64,000 nt of DNA from Microlunatus elymi (GCF_007362775.1 NZ_CP041692.1:3782001-3846000); one strand, 5' to 3'. Positions 48,101 through 56,917 are shown, counted from the first letter of the stretch. A program made the numbers and translations. Notes: generated by a model from the letters alone, not told the origin.

Positions 48101-48475
48101 CGCGGTCTGACCGGCGATCGTGATCTTGGACTTGTTCCGGACGATGATCTGCGGAATCGGCAGCTGCCCACCGATGTCGAAGACGATCGTTCGCGGCGTC
48201 GACCCGGCGGTGGTGAGTGCGTCGTGGAAGGTGCCCGGACCGGTCAGCTCACGACTGGTCACGTGGTAGACCTCGCCGCCACGGCCGCCGGCGGTCATCG
48301 CGCCGTACCCTTCCGCCCCGGGAAATGCGGGCAGCCGCGGGTCGTCGGCGTGAGCGCGGCCGGTCGCCGCCAGCGCCAACGCGATCACCAGGCACAGTGC
48401 CGAACCCAGCGCGAGCAGTCGCGTCACCGCAGATGCTGGCCGGCCGGTCACGGTTCGCGGGCGTTCGGTGGACAT
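45141..48475 (-). CDS. Secreted modular PL1-like pectate lyase with Fn3 and CBM5/12-like domains (frameshifted)
   Basis: A large exported pectin-degrading protein. A signal peptide (LLALGSALCLVIALALAATGRAHA) leads to a right-handed beta-helix lyase (PAFPGAEGYGAMTAGGRGG..., TIAGQTAPGDGVTI, VMVDHSSFSWGSDE). A DTDRDGMPDAWE calcium-binding segment follows, then a beta domain and fibronectin type III repeats. Near 46030-46050 the frame shifts by one base: GAGGESAPS is in one frame and TVSTKGPLAMRITP in another. The second part carries two more Fn3 repeats and two chitin-binding-like modules (LLAWDRATSYPEGDLVSRAGHTW...). The gene is either broken or affected by a sequencing error. The ATG at 48475 has GGAGG upstream. 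Confidence 0.85.
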
Positions 48476-48866
48476 GGAGCGGACCTCCGTCATTGGGGGC
48501 GAGACCGTCGGTGGGCGTGCGCCGTCGTCGGGGCCGAGGCAGGTGAATGGGGAGCGACAGCGAACGTTGACACCGCACCAGGAGCCTTCGGCCGATGATC
48601 GCCAAGGGCATGGGAACCGATTTCACGCTAGCCAGATCTGCCCTCGATCGTCAAGCTCCAGATAATCCCGTTTCATCAATCAGCGTCGAGCTTTCTCCAC
48701 TGACACAGCGCAACTCGCATGGCAACCCGTTGACAGACCGACGAACGTCTGCCTAGTCTCTCCCGGCAAACGCTTTCTGATATCCCCCCGAACCGAGAGA
48801 GACGATGTCGTTTCACCGAGCCGCAGTGCCGCCAAGACTTGAATCGTTTCAGGATCGGTGTTGATC
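48476..48866. other. Divergent promoter region of the pectin locus
   Basis: This 391-nt stretch has no gene. It separates the minus-strand lyases from the plus-strand ABC transporter genes. It contains a good plus-strand promoter (48730-48759), an AAACGCTTTC motif just after it, and three copies of CGTTTCA (near 48669, 48809 and 48845) that could be half sites for a LacI-type repressor. Confidence 0.5.
48730..48759 (+). promoter_or_regulatory. Predicted sigma-70-type promoter of the ABC transporter operon
   Basis: A perfect -35 TTGACA (48730-48735) and a -10 TAGTCT (48754-48759) are separated by 18 bp, ~100 nt upstream of the permease gene. AAACGCTTTC starts within 10 nt of the -10 box, where a repressor would block initiation. 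Confidence 0.6.
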
Positions 48867-49859
48867 ATGACGGCAACCACTGCACCGCCGACCCGCGACG
48901 AGACTCCCACCGCCGAACCGCTCAACCACCACCACCACCACCATCCGCCGCAGCCGTGGTGGCGCCGGATGTGGCGAGACCGCACCCTGTTGCTGTTCGC
49001 GTTGCCCGGGATGGCGCTGCTGATCGTCTTCCACTACGTCGCGCTCGCCGGTAACGTGATCGCCTTCCAGGACTACCAACCGTTCCTCGGCATCCGTAAC
49101 TCGTTGTGGGTCGGCTTCGAGAACTTCTCGGTGATCTTCACCTCCGACCCCGACTTCTGGAACGCGGTCAAGAACACGCTGATCTTGACCGTGATCCAGA
49201 CCGTGTTCGTCTTCCCGATGCCGATCGCGCTGGCGCTGCTGCTGAACAGCCTGCTCTCGGAGAAGATCAAGCGGGTGGTGCAGTCGGTGCTCTACCTGCC
49301 GCACTTCCTGTCCTGGGTGATCGTGGTCGCGATCTTCCAGCAGATGCTCGGCGGCACCGGTCTGCTGAACAACTTCCTGCGGGCACACGGACACCAGGCC
49401 GTCAACATCATCAGCAACCCGGACATCTTCTTCGGATTGCTGACCTCACAGGTGATCTGGAAGGACACCGGCTGGTCCACGATTCTCTTCCTGGCAGCAC
49501 TGTCCCAGATCGATGCCAGCCTGTACGAGGCTTCGGCAGTCGACGGAGCGGGTCGCTGGCGGCAGATGTGGCACATCACCCTGCCGGGCCTGCGCGGCAT
49601 CATCATCCTGTTGTTGATCTTGAAGCTCGGCGACTCGTTGTCGGTCGGCTTCGAGCAGATCATCCTGCAGCAGCCCGCCGTCGGCACCGAGGTGTCGGAA
49701 GTGATCGACACCTACGTCTACAACAACGGCATCGTCGGCGGCAGTTGGGGCATCTCGACCGCCGTCGGGCTGGTCAAGGGCGTGATCGGAGTCGCCCTGG
49801 TGCTCGGCGCCAACAAGCTCGCCCACGTCTTCGGCGAAAGCGGGGTCTACCAGAAATGA
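48867..49859 (+). CDS. CUT1 sugar ABC transporter permease (LplB-like)
   Basis: A ~330-residue inner-membrane subunit of a carbohydrate importer with six helices. The permease EAA loop reads ASLYEASAVDGAGRWRQMWHITLPGLRG. The first helix is preceded by a cytoplasmic tail containing six consecutive natural histidines (LNHHHHHHPP). The protein resembles LplB/UgpA permeases that pair with LplA-type binding proteins and often import oligogalacturonides. Its stop overlaps the next permease by four bases (ATGA). No ATPase gene is present. Confidence 0.93.
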   Translation: MTATTAPPTRDETPTAEPLNHHHHHHPPQPWWRRMWRDRTLLLFALPGMALLIVFHYVALAGNVIAFQDYQPFLGIRNSLWVGFENFSVIFTSDPDFWNAVKNTLILTVIQTVFVFPMPIALALLLNSLLSEKIKRVVQSVLYLPHFLSWVIVVAIFQQMLGGTGLLNNFLRAHGHQAVNIISNPDIFFGLLTSQVIWKDTGWSTILFLAALSQIDASLYEASAVDGAGRWRQMWHITLPGLRGIIILLLILKLGDSLSVGFEQIILQQPAVGTEVSEVIDTYVYNNGIVGGSWGISTAVGLVKGVIGVALVLGANKLAHVFGESGVYQK

Positions 49860-50824
49860 CCACCACGACCACTCCCCCGACGGCCGGAACCGAGGCCGGC
49901 GGCCGATCAACAGCCGCCACACACAAGCGGCGGCGTACGGTCCGTACCGTCAACGGCGTCGAGCCGCCCAACATCGGCATCCGCATCCTGAAGGGTGTGG
50001 TGCTGACGATCGCCTGCGCGATGGTGATCATCCCGTTCCTGGGGATCCTGTCCACGAGCATCTCCAGCCCCGAGCACGTGACCAAGTCCGGCGGCTTCGT
50101 CCTGTTCCCCGACACCGTGAATCTGGCTGCGTACAAGTCGATCCTCAGCGGCGGCGTGGTCACTCGGGCGCTCGGCGTCTCCGCCTTCGTCACCATCGTC
50201 GGAACCCTGGCCTCGCTCGCGGTCACCAGCCTGCTCGGCTACGCACTGTCGCGCCGCGGCGTCTTCGGCGGTCGGGCGATGCTGATGTTGATCTTGCTCA
50301 GCCTGCTGTTCTCGCCCGGTCTGATCCCGTCCTACCTGGTGGTGAAGCAACTCGGTCTGCTGGACAGTCTGGCCGCCCTGATCGTGCCGACCATGGTCAG
50401 TGCGTTCAACGTGATCGTGATCCGTTCCTTCTTCAGCAACATCCCGGCCGAATTGATGGAGTCGGCCAAGGTGGACGGTGCCAGCGAACTGCAGATCTTC
50501 ACCCGGATCGTGCTGCCGCTGTCCAAGGCGGTGTTGGCGGTGATCGGCTTGTTCTACGCGGTGAACTACTGGAACGCCTTCTTCAACGCGTTGATCTATC
50601 TCAACGACAGCGCGAAGTGGCCGCTGCAGTTGGTGCTGCGGACCTACGTGATCAACAACACTCAGCTGGACCAGGGTGATCTCGGCTCGCTGGAGTCGAT
50701 GCCGCCGCAGCCGTCCATCCAGATGGCGATTCTGGTCATCTCCCTGATCCCGATTCTGATCGTCTACCCGTTCCTGCAGAAGCACTTCGCCAAGGGAGTG
50801 CTCACCGGTGCGGTCAAGGGCTGA
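49856..50824 (+). CDS. CUT1 sugar ABC transporter permease (LplC/YtcP-like)
   Basis: A 322-residue second permease with six helices. The EAA-type loop is ELMESAKVDGASELQIFTRIVLPLSKA. The N-terminal ~45 residues are hydrophilic and Thr/Arg-rich, with helix 1 at IRILKGVVLTIACAMVIIPFLGI. It forms the heterodimeric membrane channel with the preceding permease. The C-terminus (FLQKHFAKGVLTGAVKG) is the family's usual end. The binding-protein gene follows after 27 nt. Confidence 0.94.
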   Translation: MTTTTTPPTAGTEAGGRSTAATHKRRRTVRTVNGVEPPNIGIRILKGVVLTIACAMVIIPFLGILSTSISSPEHVTKSGGFVLFPDTVNLAAYKSILSGGVVTRALGVSAFVTIVGTLASLAVTSLLGYALSRRGVFGGRAMLMLILLSLLFSPGLIPSYLVVKQLGLLDSLAALIVPTMVSAFNVIVIRSFFSNIPAELMESAKVDGASELQIFTRIVLPLSKAVLAVIGLFYAVNYWNAFFNALIYLNDSAKWPLQLVLRTYVINNTQLDQGDLGSLESMPPQPSIQMAILVISLIPILIVYPFLQKHFAKGVLTGAVKG

Positions 50825-50851
50825 GAGCCCAACCAGGAAAGGAAAACCATC

Positions 50852-52483
50852 ATGCCCAACGCCGTCAATCGGCGACGGTTCCTGACCGGATCGCTCGGCG
50901 TCGCCGCCCTGGCCGCCGGTGGTACGAGTCTGCTCAGCGGCTGCTCGTCGTCGTCCGGATCGTCCGCCACCGGCTCCGGATCCGGCGCGACCGGAACCCC
51001 ACCGACGTACACCCGCTATCAGGGCGTCAAGGCCGACCTGCCCGGCACCGACTCCGGTGTCCCGGACGCGTTCTTCCACTATCCCGAAGAGCCGGTCAAG
51101 GCATTCGACAAGGCCCCCGGTGACGGCAAGCCGATCACCGCGATGGCACAGACCTCCGAGCCGATCCCGCCGGCGATGGGCAGCAATCCCTACTGGCAGG
51201 AGCTGAACAAGCAGCTCGGTTCGGAACTCAAGATCGCGATGACCACCGCGACCGACTACGACGCGAAGTTCGCCACCGTGGTGGCGGGTGGCGACGAACT
51301 GCCCGACATCTTCCAGGTCTCCCGTGGTGCGACCGCGGTGCCGCAGCTGATGGCCTCCAAGGCGCTCGACCTGACCGAGCACCTGTCCGGCGACGCAGCC
51401 AAGGACTACCCGTTCCTGGCCAACATCCCGACCGCATCCTGGAAGCACGCGATGTTCGACGGCAAGATCTACGCGGTGCCGATCCCGCGTGGCACCTTGC
51501 AGAGCACGATCATCTACCGCCGCGACGATCTGCTCGACAAGCTCGGCGTGAATACCGAGCCGGCCAACTTCAACGACTTCTTCGACCTGTGCAAGCAGGT
51601 GACGAACGCGAAGAAGAACGTCTGGGCATTGTCCCAGGCCCCGACGAACTACGTCATGCAGATGCTCAAGGTGCCCAACGGCTGGGCCGAGGAGGGCGGC
51701 AAGCTCACCAGCAAGTGGGAGTCGCCCAAGATCAAGGATGCGCTGGACGCAACCCGGAAGATGGTCGCGGCCGGCGTCATCGCCCCAGACTCGTTCGCCG
51801 CGAACGCCAGCCAGTACAAGCAATGGTTCATGGCGGGCACCACGTACATGACCGGCGACTCCTACAGCGCCTGGCCGGCCTACTACGCGCAGAGCACCGG
51901 GGTGAAGGGATTTGCCCTGTCTGCCATGGGATTCCCGGGCTTCGACGGCGGCAAGGGCAGCATCTGGCTGCGTTCGCCCACGCACAGCATCGTCGGCATC
52001 AACAAGGAGAGCGCCGACCGTGCCAAGACGCTGCTGTCGGTGATGAACTGGCTGGCAGCGCCGTTCGGCACCGAGGAGTATCTCTTCCGCAAGTACGGGA
52101 TCGCCAACCGCAATTATCACCTGAAGGGCACCGATCCCGTACAGGATCAGGGAAAGGTGGGCGAGACGTTCCTCGGCATCCAGTACCTCGCCGACGCGCC
52201 GCCGGTGCTCTACCTGCCGGGCGCGGAGAAGATGATCAAGGGTCAGTACGAGCAGATGAAGTCGGTCATTCCCGACGGCACGCCCGATCCGACCGAGGGT
52301 CTCTACTCCGAGACCAACACCCGGATCGGCGGCAAGATCGGCGACAAGCTGGACACCCTGATCGAGGACATCCTGCAGGGACGCAAACAGGTCTCCGAAT
52401 GGGACGCCGCGGTCGCCGAGTGGCGCAAGTCCGGCGGCGACAAGATTCGCAGCGAGTACGAGGAGTTGCTGCAGAAGCAGTAA
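50852..52483 (+). CDS. Extracellular solute-binding lipoprotein, LplA-like
   Basis: A 543-residue substrate-binding subunit for the ABC importer. The N-terminus combines a Tat motif (NRRRFLTGSLG) with a lipobox (LLSGC), so the protein is folded before export and lipid-anchored. A Ser/Gly linker precedes the two-lobed binding domain (NPYWQELNKQLGSELKIAMTTATDYDAKFATVVAGGDELPDIFQ..., GKIYAVPIPRG). The long size and the LplA/YtcQ style fit importers of plant-derived oligosaccharides. A strong terminator follows at 52485. Confidence 0.93.
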   Translation: MPNAVNRRRFLTGSLGVAALAAGGTSLLSGCSSSSGSSATGSGSGATGTPPTYTRYQGVKADLPGTDSGVPDAFFHYPEEPVKAFDKAPGDGKPITAMAQTSEPIPPAMGSNPYWQELNKQLGSELKIAMTTATDYDAKFATVVAGGDELPDIFQVSRGATAVPQLMASKALDLTEHLSGDAAKDYPFLANIPTASWKHAMFDGKIYAVPIPRGTLQSTIIYRRDDLLDKLGVNTEPANFNDFFDLCKQVTNAKKNVWALSQAPTNYVMQMLKVPNGWAEEGGKLTSKWESPKIKDALDATRKMVAAGVIAPDSFAANASQYKQWFMAGTTYMTGDSYSAWPAYYAQSTGVKGFALSAMGFPGFDGGKGSIWLRSPTHSIVGINKESADRAKTLLSVMNWLAAPFGTEEYLFRKYGIANRNYHLKGTDPVQDQGKVGETFLGIQYLADAPPVLYLPGAEKMIKGQYEQMKSVIPDGTPDPTEGLYSETNTRIGGKIGDKLDTLIEDILQGRKQVSEWDAAVAEWRKSGGDKIRSEYEELLQKQ

Positions 52484-52484
52484 T

Positions 52485-52555
52485 CACAGCCGCACCCAAG
52501 AACGCCCGCCGCACCCGAAATTTCGGCTGCGGCGGGCGTTCTTGCGCCGGCTGTG
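52485..52555 (+). terminator. Strong terminator after the ABC transporter operon
   Basis: A 16-bp perfect stem, AAGAACGCCCGCCGCA with its complement at 52528-52543, is nested in an outer CACAGCC/GGCTGTG pair. It begins 2 nt after the binding-protein stop and also faces the convergent dehydrogenase gene. Confidence 0.85.
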
Positions 52556-52568
52556 GGGATCCTCTGGG

Positions 52569-53945
52569 TCAGGCAGAGACGCGTGTAGCGGCAGGATCGA
52601 GGATCGGGAGGCCGAGGGACGCGACCGGGACGCTCTGCCCGGTGATCATGGACTCGTTGGCGCAGATGCCGATCGCCACACTGCGCAGGCCGGCGCGCCA
52701 GCCGGCGCGGTGGCCGAGCGGGTCGTCGCCGTCGGCGCGGAAGATGTCGTCCAGCAGCCGGGCGTCGCCGCCACCATGGCCGCCCCTGCCCTCCGGGATC
52801 GGGATCTCTCGAGCACGCTCCCAATGCCGCTGCAGCAGCAGCCGGCTGCCGCGGGTGCGAGCCTCGGACGGCTTGGAATCCTTGTCGTTGTTGGCTTCCT
52901 CGTGCCGGGCGCTCGGGTCGATCTCCTCGTCCTTGCCTGCCCGGTGCGGGCTTTCCACCACATCCAACTCGATCCGGCCGCGGGTGCCGTTGAACGCGAC
53001 CCGGTAGCCCTCCCACGGGGCGTAGGCGTACAGGCTGTAGGTCAGCTGGGTGCCGCGTTCGTAGCCGACCAGCACGTTCATGGTGTCCTCGATGGTGATC
53101 GGTTCTCCGAACACGTTGCGATCACGCTGGTAGCCGTCGACGTGCTCGGCGTTCAGGTAGAGCCGCCGCAGCCGATCGTTGCCGGCAAGATCAATTCGGT
53201 ACGGGTCGTCGGCAGCAAGATCACGGCTGGTCACGCCTGGATGATGATCACCGCGCGCCCGCGCGTTCTCGGCGCCGTAGAACCTTAAGGCCCCGAGCGC
53301 GGTCACCGTCCGCGGCGCGTCCGCCAGCCACCAGTTCACCAGATCGAAGTGGTGACTGGCCTTGTGGATCAGCAATCCGCCGGACTTGTCCTTCTCCCGA
53401 TGCCAACGCCGGAAGTAGTCGGCGCCGTGGCCGGTGTCCAGCAGCCATTCGAAGTGCACCGAGGTGACCTGGCCGATCTCGCCGGAGTTGATCAACTCCT
53501 TGACCAGCGTGTTCCGCGGCGAGTAACGGTAGTTGAAGGTGACCGTGACGTCGCCGTCGGACGTGCTCGCGGCGTCGGCGATGGCGCGGGCCTTCTCCCC
53601 GTCGGTGGTCAGCGGCTTCTCGCTGATTACCCGCAGGCCACGCGCCAGACCCGCGCAGATGTACTTGCTGTGCAGGTAATCCGGAGTGGTCACGATCAGC
53701 GCATCCGGCTTGGCCTCGTCCAGCATCTGCTCGAACTGATCCGCCGAGTACGACGCCGGCAGTGCGGTGCCGGGTGCCAACTCGGCGGCAAGTTCGTCGT
53801 AGTAGTGCATGCGGACCGGGTTGGTGTCGCACCAGGCCACCAGCGAACCGACATCGGCATGGCTGGTCAGCAGGGCACGGATGTACATCTCCGACCGGTG
53901 CCCGGTGCCGACAACGGCGTACCGGCGAGGACTGGCTGGGCTCAT
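52569..53945 (-). CDS. Gfo/Idh/MocA-family oxidoreductase
   Basis: A 458-residue NAD(P)-dependent sugar dehydrogenase-like protein. The N-terminal Rossmann fold reads YAVVGTGHRSEMYIRALL. The family EKP motif is present (RVISEKPLTTDGEKARAIADAA). The C-terminal substrate domain shows GGLLIHKASHHFDLVNWWL, with the Lys-His-x-x-Asp pattern. It is larger than the usual ~340-380 residues because of an insertion of ~60 hydrophilic residues (AGKDEEIDPSARHEEANNDKDSK). Location beside the pectin transporter suggests a role in sugar-acid catabolism. Confidence 0.9.
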   Translation of the reverse strand: MSPASPRRYAVVGTGHRSEMYIRALLTSHADVGSLVAWCDTNPVRMHYYDELAAELAPGTALPASYSADQFEQMLDEAKPDALIVTTPDYLHSKYICAGLARGLRVISEKPLTTDGEKARAIADAASTSDGDVTVTFNYRYSPRNTLVKELINSGEIGQVTSVHFEWLLDTGHGADYFRRWHREKDKSGGLLIHKASHHFDLVNWWLADAPRTVTALGALRFYGAENARARGDHHPGVTSRDLAADDPYRIDLAGNDRLRRLYLNAEHVDGYQRDRNVFGEPITIEDTMNVLVGYERGTQLTYSLYAYAPWEGYRVAFNGTRGRIELDVVESPHRAGKDEEIDPSARHEEANNDKDSKPSEARTRGSRLLLQRHWERAREIPIPEGRGGHGGGDARLLDDIFRADGDDPLGHRAGWRAGLRSVAIGICANESMITGQSVPVASLGLPILDPAATRVSA

Positions 53946-54005
53946 CTGGATCGCTCCTTGATCTTGCGGATGATTCTGATCTTGCTCAGATCGATTTGAT
54001 CTTGC

Positions 54006-56102
54006 TCAGGGCGCAGGGACGATGCCTTCGACGCGTACGTCCCAATTCTCGGGAAAGCCCGGTGCCGGCCGTGCCGGGCATGCGTCCCAGCCGCCGGCCA
54101 TCACGGCGATCGCCGTCAACAGGCCTCCGTTGCCGGGCAGGTAGAGCGGCAGCGAGGCGGTCTGCCGGTTGTGGCCGTTGGGCAACACGGTGTTCTTCTC
54201 CTCGCCCATCAACAGCGCGTCGACCGCCAACTCCGGGCGACCCAACCGGGCCGCACACATCGCGATCACCGGGTAATCCCAGCCCCAGGTGGACTTCCAG
54301 TCCCAGTCGGCCAGTACGGCGTCGAGGGTGGCGGCCATCGTCTCGGAGTTGATCTTGTCCGTCTTCGGCAGCACGCCGAGCGCACACAGCATCGATGGGT
54401 GATCACTGCGTTTGGTCCACGGTTCGACGCCGATGGCCTCGTAACGGCCGTCCCGGACAGTGGGTTCGACCATGCCGTCGGCGACCTGCTGCCAGTACGG
54501 CTCGGGTTGCTGTCCGAGCCTGGTGCGCCACTGGTTGGCGATGCGCAACGCCCAATGCCAATACACCAGTTCGTACGTCGGGTTGATCACCTCGGCCCGC
54601 ATCCCGCCGTAACTCTCCTGAGCCGGCACCAGTGGCGGGCCGAGCTCGAAACCCGCCTCGGTCGGCACGGCGTAGCCGGCCATGAAGTCGGCGGTCTCGA
54701 AGACGATCTCGGCGAACTCCTCCAGCACTTCCCGGTCGCCGGTGGCGCGATAGATCAACTCGGCCAGGTACATCGGGTGCGGCTGCTGCCAGATCAGGAA
54801 CGGCCCGATACTGCTCGGGCTCTCCCGGCCCTCCGGACCGACCTGCTTCGGCCAGCGAACACCCGGAAACCCTTGTCTGGTTGCGGTTTCGCGCGCTTGC
54901 GGCAGGATCTCGGCATACCAGCCGAGGCTCCGACGCAGCAGTTCGGGTCGGCCCCAGAGTGGGAAGTGCGCGGCGTGCCACCAGTGCATCTCCAGGTGGA
55001 ACTTGCCCCGCCAGGAGTTGCAGACCAGCCCGGTCTCGGCCGGTGGCAGCGAGCCGGCACAGTTGATCGCCGTCAGGTACTGCGAGAGCACGATCCGGCG
55101 TTCGAGCTCGACAGCGCGCCGATCGTGGATGTGGGCCAGCTCGACCGCGGCACCGCCGGTCCAGAAATCGCGCCAGTGATCGCCAGCGGTCTCGATGATC
55201 TTGTCGGCGGTCGTAGCCACCGGATCGCGATCAGGCTCAGTGCCGAAGGCGAAGATCAACTCCAGCCGATCCTGATCAGTGCTGATCAGGACCTGGTGCG
55301 GACCGGTCTGGGTCAGCCGCGCAGCGGGTGCCGAGACGTCGACCTGATAGCGAGTCTGGTCAAGGGTCCGCCGAATCGTCCAGCGGTCGCCGGTACGTTG
55401 ATCAAGTTCGGTCCGGTGCGCGGTCGGGCGGTTCCAGTCGGTGTTGTCGTGCCAGGCCTGATTGCCGTACGGGAACGCCAGTTGCACTGCCAGGGTGTCG
55501 ATCAGTGCGGGCGATTCGATCACCACTGCCAATAGATCATGATCAGGATCGCAGACGGTCGTCACCTGCACCGGCCGACCGTCCAGGGCGAACCGGCTGG
55601 TCAGCATCCCCCGCCAGAGATCGAGAGTCTGCTCGACCTCGCTGAGCTGTTCGACCTCGATCGGCCGCCCGTGCCCGGCGTCGCGCTGGACGAACCCGAT
55701 CATGCCCAGGTGCAGGCGATGAGGATTGCCGCGCAGCCACAGTTCGTTCTCCGGCGTGCCCTGCTCGGTGCCGCCGCTGATCGAACCGCCCAGGTCGACG
55801 TAGCTCACCGGCCCGCGCCGGGACTGGTAGCTGACCAGCGAATCCGCCAACTCGTACGGCGGATCGGCCGGCTCCTCGTGCCAACCCCACTGGGACTGGG
55901 TGCCGAGCAGCGTCCCGTCGGCGGCGCGGGAGTCCCGGGGACCGACCGGATAGCTGTCGGGAAAGGTCTGCAGGCCGGTGACGTCCGCGGTGAAACAGAA
56001 CTCCCCGTTGCCCACCGAGAGCGGCGATCTCGGGTCGATCTCCCGCATCACCACCCGATGTCGATCCACCAGGGCTTGCCGATCGATCGCCGGGCCAGAC
56101 AC
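54006..56102 (-). CDS. Six-hairpin glycosidase-like protein
   Basis: A ~698-residue protein without a signal peptide, so probably intracellular. The N-terminal half is beta-rich (SVGNGEFCFTADVTGLQTF...). The C-terminal half resembles an (alpha/alpha)6 barrel: TGLVCNSWRGKFHLEMHWWHAAHFPLWGRPELLRRSL, LIWQQPHPMYLAELIYRATGD, and NPTYELVYWHWALRIANQWR. This outline resembles GH65/GH95-type enzymes, but I cannot assign the family or substrate. Candidate acid residues lie in the GKFHLEMHWWH segment. The GTG at 56102 has an excellent AAGGAG site. It lies directly upstream of the dehydrogenase gene on the same strand. Confidence 0.75.
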   Translation of the reverse strand: MSGPAIDRQALVDRHRVVMREIDPRSPLSVGNGEFCFTADVTGLQTFPDSYPVGPRDSRAADGTLLGTQSQWGWHEEPADPPYELADSLVSYQSRRGPVSYVDLGGSISGGTEQGTPENELWLRGNPHRLHLGMIGFVQRDAGHGRPIEVEQLSEVEQTLDLWRGMLTSRFALDGRPVQVTTVCDPDHDLLAVVIESPALIDTLAVQLAFPYGNQAWHDNTDWNRPTAHRTELDQRTGDRWTIRRTLDQTRYQVDVSAPAARLTQTGPHQVLISTDQDRLELIFAFGTEPDRDPVATTADKIIETAGDHWRDFWTGGAAVELAHIHDRRAVELERRIVLSQYLTAINCAGSLPPAETGLVCNSWRGKFHLEMHWWHAAHFPLWGRPELLRRSLGWYAEILPQARETATRQGFPGVRWPKQVGPEGRESPSSIGPFLIWQQPHPMYLAELIYRATGDREVLEEFAEIVFETADFMAGYAVPTEAGFELGPPLVPAQESYGGMRAEVINPTYELVYWHWALRIANQWRTRLGQQPEPYWQQVADGMVEPTVRDGRYEAIGVEPWTKRSDHPSMLCALGVLPKTDKINSETMAATLDAVLADWDWKSTWGWDYPVIAMCAARLGRPELAVDALLMGEEKNTVLPNGHNRQTASLPLYLPGNGGLLTAIAVMAGGWDACPARPAPGFPENWDVRVEGIVPAP

Positions 56103-56299
56103 GTCGCTCCTTCGCGTAGTCAGAGATCGCTTTCTCTTCACGGACAACACGATCCTATCTGCCACTGATCGAGCCGACGCAGCCGGGAACCCACGTGAGA
56201 CAACAAGATGGCAATCGATGGCAACGCCTTGACGACCCGGCACGACGCCGCCCGCCAACGTCTCGCGCCACGATGTCAGCAATCGCTCTCTGGCCCTGC

Positions 56300-56353
56300 C
56301 CGACTTGTCAGAAGTTGGTTGGGTCATAGGCCAACTACGTTCTGACAACTCGG
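56300..56353. repeat. Hairpin, copy 3 of a dispersed family
   Basis: Arms CCGACTTGTCAGAA (56300-56313) and TTCTGACAACTCGG (56340-56353) pair at 13 of 14 positions. An inner GTTGG/CCAAC pair flanks GTCATAGG. It is similar to copy 2 near 38769. The 56103-56438 gap otherwise contains the promoter of the glycosidase gene with GATCGCTTTCTC at 56124. Confidence 0.7.
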
Positions 56354-56438
56354 TGCGGCCACAACGATTCGGTGCCCCGACACGCGTCCGCTATCGTTTT
56401 GTCGCGCCGACCGCACGGTCGGCAGCAATCTGCTCCGC

Positions 56439-56512
56439 GGGTGCATAGCTCAGTTGGTTAGAGCACTTCCCTTACAAGGAAGGGGTCAGGGGTTCGAGTC
56501 CCTTTGCACCCA
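56439..56512 (+). tRNA. tRNA-Val (anticodon TAC)
   Basis: A 74-nt cloverleaf. The acceptor GGGTGCA pairs with TGCACCC. The D arm is GCTCAGTTGGTTAGAGC. The anticodon stem CTTCC/GGAAG encloses CTTACAA with anticodon TAC at 56473-56475. The T arm is AGGGGTTCGAGTCCCTT-like. The 3' CCA is not encoded. Confidence 0.97.
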
Positions 56513-56917
56513 CCCGACGCGCAGCGCGGCCCGGCCGTGGATCCACGGTGGGCATCCTCGTGATCATCAACGATGAGCGCAGCCCCACCAGGTGGTGGGG
56601 CGCGCCCGTCCTCGTCGGTTGTCACCGCACCGATTCCATCGCAGCGGGAGCGCGGCGAGGGCTTCGTGGCCCACACGGCGGGGGACCTCATGCGGACCAC
56701 GACCGGCGGTGCGAGCCAAGGCCCGGTGGAGACCAGAGATGCCCCAAACGGCATCCCCCGGTGACCGCCGGTGCCAGAGATCCCCACCGGAACCTTCGGC
56801 GCCACAAAAACTTGTGACCCCTACAGCGTCCCACGTGAGCGCGCGCCGGGAACCGAATACGGCGAAGTTCTGAGCTCAACCTGATCCGGACCCAACAATG
56901 CGCTGTGCCCGGCCGCC
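56513..56917. other. Intergenic stretch without a supported gene
   Basis: This ~405-nt region after the tRNA has only overlapping open frames in several directions with no family resemblance, no ribosome sites and typical non-coding composition. I see no repeat or structural RNA in it. Confidence 0.5.

Noticed and set aside
56458-56805. Minus-strand open frame ending GCKGTRTPDPFLVREVL
   Set aside because: This tail is the antisense translation of tRNA-Val, a well-known annotation artefact. The rest has no family resemblance.
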